Source: an uncultured Lachnospiraceae bacterium
GTDB lineage: Bacteria > Bacillota > Clostridia > Lachnospirales > Lachnospiraceae
Direction of reading: 5' to 3'
DNA: 47,971 nucleotides
NCBI GenBank assembly: GCA_905234245.1
Contig: CAJOGN010000004.1
Span: forward strand, 1 to 47,971
The notes beneath the pieces were generated by a model. The model was not told where the DNA came from. It saw nothing but the letters and a program-made list of their open reading frames with translations, and ran no database searches. Shown here in pieces: positions 42,679 through 47,971 of this stretch. Every line of letters begins with the position of its first letter. Positions within the stretch are counted from its first letter, which is position 1. The position numbers and the translations under genes were made by a program.

Positions 42679-43883
42679 AGAAAGCTTTCCTCATTAACAA
42701 GTTTCTGTCTGACTCTCAGAAACTGATTCATACTCAGACCACTATTATCATAGAATCCGGCCTGGGAAAAATCATTCAATGTCTGATATATAACCATATC
42801 CTGATTCCATTCTGATGACATAGTATCTTCATCTAGTAATTCTATCTTAGTAACAAGGCTGTCAACCATGTGGACTATGGCAGATTCTGGTGTGCTAGGC
42901 TTAGATATTATTCCACCATATTCAGATATTATCGTAATTACATCCCTTGGGAAGCAATTATCCTCAGCAAGGCGAATAGCATTGTCAATTTCAGGCTCAC
43001 CTTCCATACGGCCTAATCTGTAATAGAAGCCACCACATGCTGCGCAACGCTCATTAACTCCAATTTCAATTGCACATTTCCTAGATAATTCCGACACCTT
43101 AACAGCATGTGTATATTCTGCAAGAGAATAATTCTTAATATCCTTAACAAGGTTATAGTCTTTGTTAAGGATTGTAGTGTATTTGTTAGTATAATCCTTA
43201 ATCGATTTATCTAATAACAGATTAAATAGGAATCCAAAAAACAGTGTAACTACAAGCCCAAGTCCAAATGCATACAATAATATCAGCCAGGTCATATTAT
43301 AATTAGCAAGGTAATAGCATATTATTGTAATAAGCACATTAGATGTAAAAAGTATAACTAATACGTCAATCCTTATTCGTTCATCTATACTCTTCATATA
43401 AGAAGATACAGCCTGTGATATTAACACCAAAAGTATATAGCATATAATAACAAGATTATTAGAATGATGTACATAGCACAGGGAAACAACCATATATATA
43501 GAGACCGATAAGGAAACCATCTCTTCACATACTGTCGTAAGTATTATTGGAAGCAATGCTACAGGCACAAAAAACTCCGGAATAAAATTCCCTGTAATTA
43601 TTATTATCCAACAATAGAATATTCTAAGGCATAGCCTGCTATAAGATGTGTCAAAATCTACTATCTTTTTGCCATTTCTCTTATGTATTATTGTTATGCA
43701 TATAACAATGGAGAATACAATCGTAACAAAAACCATACATAAGGTTTCATCAATAAGCAAATCGTTGATTAATGATATGGTAACAATGCTTATTAGACTT
43801 ATGGCAAATGCTAAGAGAAGATAAAGCACTCTAATCTTAGCGATATGTTCTCTATTTTTTATTTTTGTTTTCGTATTTTTCAT
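42675..43883 (-). CDS. PgpH-like 7TM-HD protein, truncated and with degenerate HD motif
   Basis: The product of about 402 aa has seven membrane helices (about 22-235) and a cytoplasmic HD-like domain (about 255-400). Its place between phoH and ybeY is that of pgpH/yqfF, the c-di-AMP phosphodiesterase. The large N-terminal extracellular domain of PgpH (about 300 residues) is missing. The catalytic YHDIGK motif reads YYRLGR, so both HD metal ligands are lost, and the later HH pair reads EYGG. The first His (EYTHAVKV) and Asp of HMVDSLV remain. It is probably not an active phosphodiesterase. Start ATG 43883 lies inside phoH. Confidence 0.85.
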   Translation of the reverse strand: MKNTKTKIKNREHIAKIRVLYLLLAFAISLISIVTISLINDLLIDETLCMVFVTIVFSIVICITIIHKRNGKKIVDFDTSYSRLCLRIFYCWIIIITGNFIPEFFVPVALLPIILTTVCEEMVSLSVSIYMVVSLCYVHHSNNLVIICYILLVLISQAVSSYMKSIDERIRIDVLVILFTSNVLITIICYYLANYNMTWLILLYAFGLGLVVTLFFGFLFNLLLDKSIKDYTNKYTTILNKDYNLVKDIKNYSLAEYTHAVKVSELSRKCAIEIGVNERCAACGGFYYRLGRMEGEPEIDNAIRLAEDNCFPRDVITIISEYGGIISKPSTPESAIVHMVDSLVTKIELLDEDTMSSEWNQDMVIYQTLNDFSQAGFYDNSGLSMNQFLRVRQKLVNEESFL

Positions 43884-44811
43884 ATGCGTTAACAATCTTT
43901 TGTACTAACGGATGACGAACAACATCGACGCCTGTTAGAGTACATATTCCTATATCATCAATTTTGCCAAGTACATTTGTGGCATTATTAAGTCCTGAAG
44001 CAACACCCTTAGGCAAATCAATTTGCGTATTATCTCCTGTAATAACAGCTTTAGAACCAAATCCAATTCTTGTTAAGAACATTTTCATCTGAGGGCAGGT
44101 GGTATTCTGCGCCTCATCTAATATTATGAATGAATTATCAAGTGTTCTGCCTCGCATATATGCAAGAGGCGCCACTTCAATTAATCCTTTTTCCATATTG
44201 CGAATAAAGCTATCCGCTCCCATTATCTGATACAATGCATCATATAATGGTCTAAGATATGGGTCTACCTTACTCTGAAGGTCTCCAGGAAGAAATCCCA
44301 GCTTCTCACCAGCTTCAATGGCAGGACGCGTAAGTATTATCTTACCTACCTCTTCTCTTTGAAATGCCGTTATAGCCATTGCCATTGCCAGATATGTCTT
44401 GCCGGTACCTGCAGGACCAATACCAAATGTAATCATATTATTCTTAATAGAATCAATATATTTTTTCTGGCCAATTGTCTTAGGCTTAATAGGCTTGCCC
44501 GAAACAGTATGACATATAGTATCCTTAAGCTTAAGGAAGGAATTATCATTATCCATTCCAAGACTTATGGCATAATTAACTGACTGCTCATTGATATCAT
44601 TGCCATTCTTATACGATTCTATAAGATTAAATACTACTCTCTCAGTGCAGGCTACATTATTCTCCTGCCCAACTATCTTCACATAATCATCTCTTGGAAT
44701 AATCGCTATATTAAATGATTTCTCAATCATCTTGGCATAACAATCACGTTCGCCCAGAATAACCGCTATTTCATTGTTAGGAATATTTATCTTACTTGTA
44801 ACTTTATCCAT
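43852..44811 (-). CDS. PhoH family P-loop ATPase
   Basis: The product of about 319 aa has an N-terminal RNA-binding-like region (1-105) and a PhoH ATPase domain with Walker A GIGPAGTGKTYLA, Walker B NSFIILDEAQNTT, and GSKAVITGDNTQIDLP. Members (YbeZ/PhoH) work with YbeY in rRNA maturation and may be RNA helicases. ATG 44811 is chosen over TTG 44820. The next gene, PgpH-like, begins inside its 3' end. Confidence 0.95.
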   Translation of the reverse strand: MDKVTSKINIPNNEIAVILGERDCYAKMIEKSFNIAIIPRDDYVKIVGQENNVACTERVVFNLIESYKNGNDINEQSVNYAISLGMDNDNSFLKLKDTICHTVSGKPIKPKTIGQKKYIDSIKNNMITFGIGPAGTGKTYLAMAMAITAFQREEVGKIILTRPAIEAGEKLGFLPGDLQSKVDPYLRPLYDALYQIMGADSFIRNMEKGLIEVAPLAYMRGRTLDNSFIILDEAQNTTCPQMKMFLTRIGFGSKAVITGDNTQIDLPKGVASGLNNATNVLGKIDDIGICTLTGVDVVRHPLVQKIVNAYEKYENKNKK

Positions 44812-44824
44812 AATATCCAAATAA

Positions 44825-46129
44825 CTATTTTATAATATCAAGTATCATCTTAGGTCTGCTAATCTCTCGTTCACTAATAGTGTAAGCATTAACAATTTCT
44901 TTATATGCTTTATCTACATTCTTCTCGTCATTAGCATATATAAATGCAAGAACCTGACCAGTCTTAACCTTGTCAGCGACCTTCTTATTAACAACGATAC
45001 CAACGGCAGGGTCAATCTCATCAGTCAGTTCTTCTCTACCGCCGCCTAGGAGCAGAGAAGCATGTCCAATTAAAGTACCATCAATCTTTTGAACATAACC
45101 ACTACTTTCCGCCTTAACCTCACGAATAATAGAAGGTGTAATAAGAGGGTCATAATTCCTGATATATGATATGTCACCACCCTGTCGCTCAACAAATTCG
45201 ATGAACTTATTGTATGCACTACCATTATCAATTGTAGCCTTCATTAATGATGTTGCTTCATCAACTGTATTTGCTTTCTTAGCTAAGACAAGCATCTGGG
45301 CGCCAATAGCATATACAACCTCTAATAAATCAGAAGGTCCATATCCCTTGAGTGTACGAATAGCCTCAACCACCTCTAATGCATTCCCCACAGAATTACC
45401 AAGTGGTTCATCCATATTAGTAAGGACAGCAACTGTTTCTTTGCCACAGCTCTTACCAATATCAACCATTTTCTTAGAAAGAAGCATTGCCTCTCTAGGA
45501 TTTTTCATAAATGCGCCACTACCAACTGTAACATCTAATACAATCTTGTCGCACCCACTTGCCAACTTCTTACTCATAATTGAAGATGCAATAAGTGATG
45601 CTTCATCAACAGTACCCGTAACATCACGAAGAGCATAAAGCTTCTTATCAGCAGGCGCAAGTTCAGCAGTCTGGCCAGCAATTGCTACGCCAATAGAATT
45701 AACATTTTCAATAAATTCATCAATAGTAAGATCCGTATTGAATCCAGGGATACTCTCTAGCTTATCAATTGTACCGCCTGTATGCCCAAGACCTCTGCCA
45801 CTCATCTTGGCAAATGGCACATCAAGGGCCCCTATTATTCCAACAAGCACAAGACTTACTTTGTCACCAACACCACCTGAAGAATGCTTATCTACTTTGA
45901 TTCCATTAATGGAAGATAAATCAAGTATTTCCCCAGAATCTCGCATCGCCAGTGTCATATCAACAGTCTCTCTGTCCGTCAGGCCATTGAAGCACACAGC
46001 CATAAGAAATGCTGACATCTGATAATCAGTAACATTACCATTGGTATAATTTTCAATAAGCCACTTTATCTCTTCAGTAGTTAGTGACTTATTATTTCTT
46101 TTCTTAATAATGAGGTCTATAACTCTCAT
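44825..46129 (-). CDS. pdp: Pyrimidine-nucleoside phosphorylase
   Basis: The 434-aa protein matches the thymidine/pyrimidine phosphorylase family along its length. It has SGRGLGHTGGTIDKLESIPGF (signature), KHSSGGVGDKVSLV, and the Lys/Asp substrate region. It reversibly cleaves thymidine, deoxyuridine or uridine to base and (deoxy)ribose-1-phosphate. The ATG at 46129 has GGAGGAG at ideal distance; an upstream GTG is too close. It is a salvage gene placed between rlmH and phoH. Confidence 0.96.
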   Translation of the reverse strand: MRVIDLIIKKRNNKSLTTEEIKWLIENYTNGNVTDYQMSAFLMAVCFNGLTDRETVDMTLAMRDSGEILDLSSINGIKVDKHSSGGVGDKVSLVLVGIIGALDVPFAKMSGRGLGHTGGTIDKLESIPGFNTDLTIDEFIENVNSIGVAIAGQTAELAPADKKLYALRDVTGTVDEASLIASSIMSKKLASGCDKIVLDVTVGSGAFMKNPREAMLLSKKMVDIGKSCGKETVAVLTNMDEPLGNSVGNALEVVEAIRTLKGYGPSDLLEVVYAIGAQMLVLAKKANTVDEATSLMKATIDNGSAYNKFIEFVERQGGDISYIRNYDPLITPSIIREVKAESSGYVQKIDGTLIGHASLLLGGGREELTDEIDPAVGIVVNKKVADKVKTGQVLAFIYANDEKNVDKAYKEIVNAYTISEREISRPKMILDIIK

Positions 46130-46152
46130 TAACACTCCTCCTATATTAGTAG

Positions 46153-46632
46153 TTACTTGTGATATGGTTCATTATTAATAATTCTATATGCCCTATATAT
46201 CTGCTCTAGCAATATTACCCTCATTAACTGATGTGGAAATGTCATATCTGAGAAGCTAAGAAGCATATTAGCCTTACTTAATATATCCTTATGAAGTCCT
46301 ATTGAACCTCCGATAACAAAGCATATATTAGATACTCCTCTAATTCCCAAATCATTAATGCAATTAGCAAATTCTATGGAATCCATACCTTTACCATTAA
46401 TAGCAAGGGCAATGACATAATCTGAATCACTAATATGCTTTATGATTCTATCAGCTTCCTTTCTAAGTACGGCATCATTTTCCTTTGTAGAAGCATTTTC
46501 CTTAGTCTTTTCATCATTAACTTCTATTATACTTAGCTTACAATAGGATGTAAGCCTTTTAGAATATTCTGCAATGGCATCCCTATAATACTTTTCCTTA
46601 ATTTTACCAACAGTAATTAGTTTTATATTCAA
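46153..46632 (-). CDS. rlmH: 23S rRNA (pseudouridine-1915-N3)-methyltransferase RlmH
   Basis: The 159-aa SPOUT methyltransferase shows NIKLITVGKIKEKYY at the start, FVIGGSIGLHKDI (knot, SAM site) and the invariant C-terminal SFSDMTFPHQLMRVILLEQIYRAYRIINNEPYHK. It methylates pseudouridine 1915 in helix 69 of 23S rRNA. The start is a TTG at 46632 behind AAGGTGG; this gives exactly the family length, while the longer frame enters the upstream repeat region. Confidence 0.96.
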   Translation of the reverse strand: MNIKLITVGKIKEKYYRDAIAEYSKRLTSYCKLSIIEVNDEKTKENASTKENDAVLRKEADRIIKHISDSDYVIALAINGKGMDSIEFANCINDLGIRGVSNICFVIGGSIGLHKDILSKANMLLSFSDMTFPHQLMRVILLEQIYRAYRIINNEPYHK

Positions 46633-46637
46633 TAATA

Positions 46638-46745
46638 TCCACCTTATTGCATTTAATATGGAGACTCGCACATTTTAGCTTCGACTTCGTCGAATAGTGC
46701 TCGTCGTGCAATAAGGAATCCGTCACTTCGTGACACCTTATTGCA
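46638..46745. repeat. Intergenic hairpin cluster with CGAAG-centred palindromes
   Basis: Between the TPR gene and rlmH lie: a stem TGCAATAAGG (46707-46716) with CCTTATTGCA (46736-46745) that encloses GTCAC-TTC-GTGAC (46722-46734); a second palindrome TCGAC-TTC-GTCGA (46681-46693); and a further copy of CACCTTATTGCATTTA at about 46640. It may end transcription of the TPR gene but lacks a T tract. Confidence 0.65.
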
Positions 46746-46747
46746 TT

Positions 46748-47917
46748 TTAAGGAGTAAATTCATAATTAGCTCTAAACACATTAGAAGACATTCCATTCT
46801 TATCAACAAGTATTACAGACAATACATTATTACCCTCAGGCATATCAATAGGTCCATAATATTGTTCAGAATTAGGTGTAGGAATGCTGCCATCCCATGT
46901 ATAATATATCTTAGCACCCTCTAAATCCGTAGTAATTCTAATAGTTGTAGGAGTGTCATAATGACCACTTCCTGGGGTTACAACAGGATAATCAGGAGCC
47001 TCATAATTGATCTGATACTTTTCAGTCATAACAACACTCTTTTCGCCATCCTTGTTATAAGCAATTGCTTTAAGTGTTGTCTCACCATTTTCAATCTTAA
47101 TTGGAGAGCTGTATAACTTGCCAGTCTCTTTATCCGGAGTTGTCTTGTCTAATGTATAATAAATTGTATCTCCTTTATCGCAGGTCAAAGTAACCGTTTG
47201 GTCTTCTTTATATTTGCCACCCTTAACAGAAGCTTTTGGTGCTGTCACAACAGTAGAATCAAACAATTTCCTTATGGAATCATTTGGAGCACTAGCTTCA
47301 AGCTCCTGTAATTTATCACTATCATTCGTAGCCGAATATAACAAGATTAATGCTCTATACACTTCAACCGATTCATTATCAAGCATCAATGCTTCAAGTA
47401 ATACTTCCTCAGCCTTATCATATTTTTCTAATATTATGTAGTCTTTACCAAGTGCAACTCTTGCTTCTACAGAATCCTTTTTCTGGTCAAGGGCTTTATT
47501 ATATACTTCAATTGCATCTTCATATTTTCCTTTAGAATCTAAGTTGCCACCCTGAATCATCTTAAATGTATAAGATGTGAAGAATAATATGGCAGCAATC
47601 AATACTAATAATGCAACACATACAATTATGAATGCAATTCTATTCTTCTTAATATTCCATATTCTGTCTTTGAAGAAATTACCAGTTGGTTTAGGTTCAT
47701 CTTCATCCAAAGAAGCATTATTCCTGCTATCAAGCTCTTCTTGTTTCCTTTTAAGGGCTGCCTGTCTTCTTGCAAATGCGTCATCATCTTCTAATAGGGA
47801 TTGTAACACTTCGTCTTCAAGAACGTTGTAGTCTGATACAATCATGGCTTCTTCGCCACAATACTGACAATATACACTACCAACCTTTATTTCTTTGCCA
47901 CAATTAGCACACTTCAT
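46748..47917 (-). CDS. Zinc-ribbon, membrane-anchored TPR protein with two chitobiase-type C-terminal domains
   Basis: The 389-aa protein starts with a zinc ribbon (CANC...CQYC: Cys3, Cys6, Cys17, Cys20). An acidic helical stretch and one membrane helix follow (about 94-116). Beyond the membrane are two to three TPR units (about 122-215; GKYEDAIEVYNKALDQ) and two CHB_HEX_C_1-like beta domains (about 222-303 and 306-389; GDTIYYTLDKTTPDKETGKLYSSPI, GAKIYYTWDGSIPTPNSEQYYGPI). It probably senses or scaffolds at the envelope; no enzyme domain is present. GGAGTAAC precedes the ATG. Confidence 0.88.
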   Translation of the reverse strand: MKCANCGKEIKVGSVYCQYCGEEAMIVSDYNVLEDEVLQSLLEDDDAFARRQAALKRKQEELDSRNNASLDEDEPKPTGNFFKDRIWNIKKNRIAFIIVCVALLVLIAAILFFTSYTFKMIQGGNLDSKGKYEDAIEVYNKALDQKKDSVEARVALGKDYIILEKYDKAEEVLLEALMLDNESVEVYRALILLYSATNDSDKLQELEASAPNDSIRKLFDSTVVTAPKASVKGGKYKEDQTVTLTCDKGDTIYYTLDKTTPDKETGKLYSSPIKIENGETTLKAIAYNKDGEKSVVMTEKYQINYEAPDYPVVTPGSGHYDTPTTIRITTDLEGAKIYYTWDGSIPTPNSEQYYGPIDMPEGNNVLSVILVDKNGMSSNVFRANYEFTP

Positions 47918-47971
47918 AAGTTACTCCATAAACACACATTCATTCGTTTTCAAAAACTCTAAAGATAAACT

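Overview
The window is AT-rich DNA from a Gram-positive bacterium, most likely a member of the Lachnospiraceae (Clostridia). The evidence is a Prp protease with an N-terminally extended L27, LexA next to a LysM division inhibitor, a XerS-type recombinase, BspA-like (DUF285) surface repeats, a DUF3021-LytTR pair and the mreBCD-mrdA-minC-rodA-mgsA order. Nearly every gene is a complete housekeeping gene. No transposase, prophage, CRISPR array, rRNA or tRNA was recognised, and no gene-free stretch exceeds 300 bases.

Region 1 (1-7490, + strand) is the accessory, regulatory part. It holds a small membrane protein, a secreted DUF285/DUF5648 protein, a DUF3021-LytTR pair, a lipoprotein sharing its C-terminal domain with the DUF285 protein, a HExxH membrane protein and a hybrid histidine kinase (HK-REC-HPt-REC). 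Two promoters carry the same pair of 9-bp direct repeats, 21 bp apart and at the same distance from the -10. This predicts an autoregulated LytTR regulon. A third promoter, cut by the window start, shares an exact 26-bp block with one of them.

Region 2 (7491-14037, mostly +) runs rplU (with L21 leader)-prp-rpmA, obgE-yhbY-nadD/yqeK fusion-rsfS, then a divergent SOS locus (LysM protein / lexA) with a cluster of LexA boxes, then an acyltransferase gene.

Region 3 (14125-47917, all -) is a 34-kb chain of tightly packed genes. In transcription order they are: zinc-ribbon/TPR protein; rlmH, pyrimidine-nucleoside phosphorylase, phoH, degenerate PgpH-like protein, ybeY; DUF3048 protein, MurJ/SpoVB-like flippase, FAD protein; mutS, mutL, miaA, YnbB-like PLP enzyme; mreB, mreC, mreD, mrdA, minC, rodA, mgsA, dacA; P-loop protein, HlyD-like protein, yggS, sepF; aroB, lspA, rluD-type synthase, unknown anchored protein, dtd, xerS. 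Most neighbours overlap or lie within 35 bp, so transcriptional coupling is likely. Promoters are visible before mreB and lexA, terminators after the P-loop gene and after sepF.

The most interesting points are the LytTR operators (one built into a terminator hairpin), hairpins with a conserved loop but unrelated stems, a dif-like palindrome beside xerS at a global strand switch, an orphan MinC that has lost both its minDE neighbours and its MinD-contact motif, and a PgpH homologue with a destroyed HD site.
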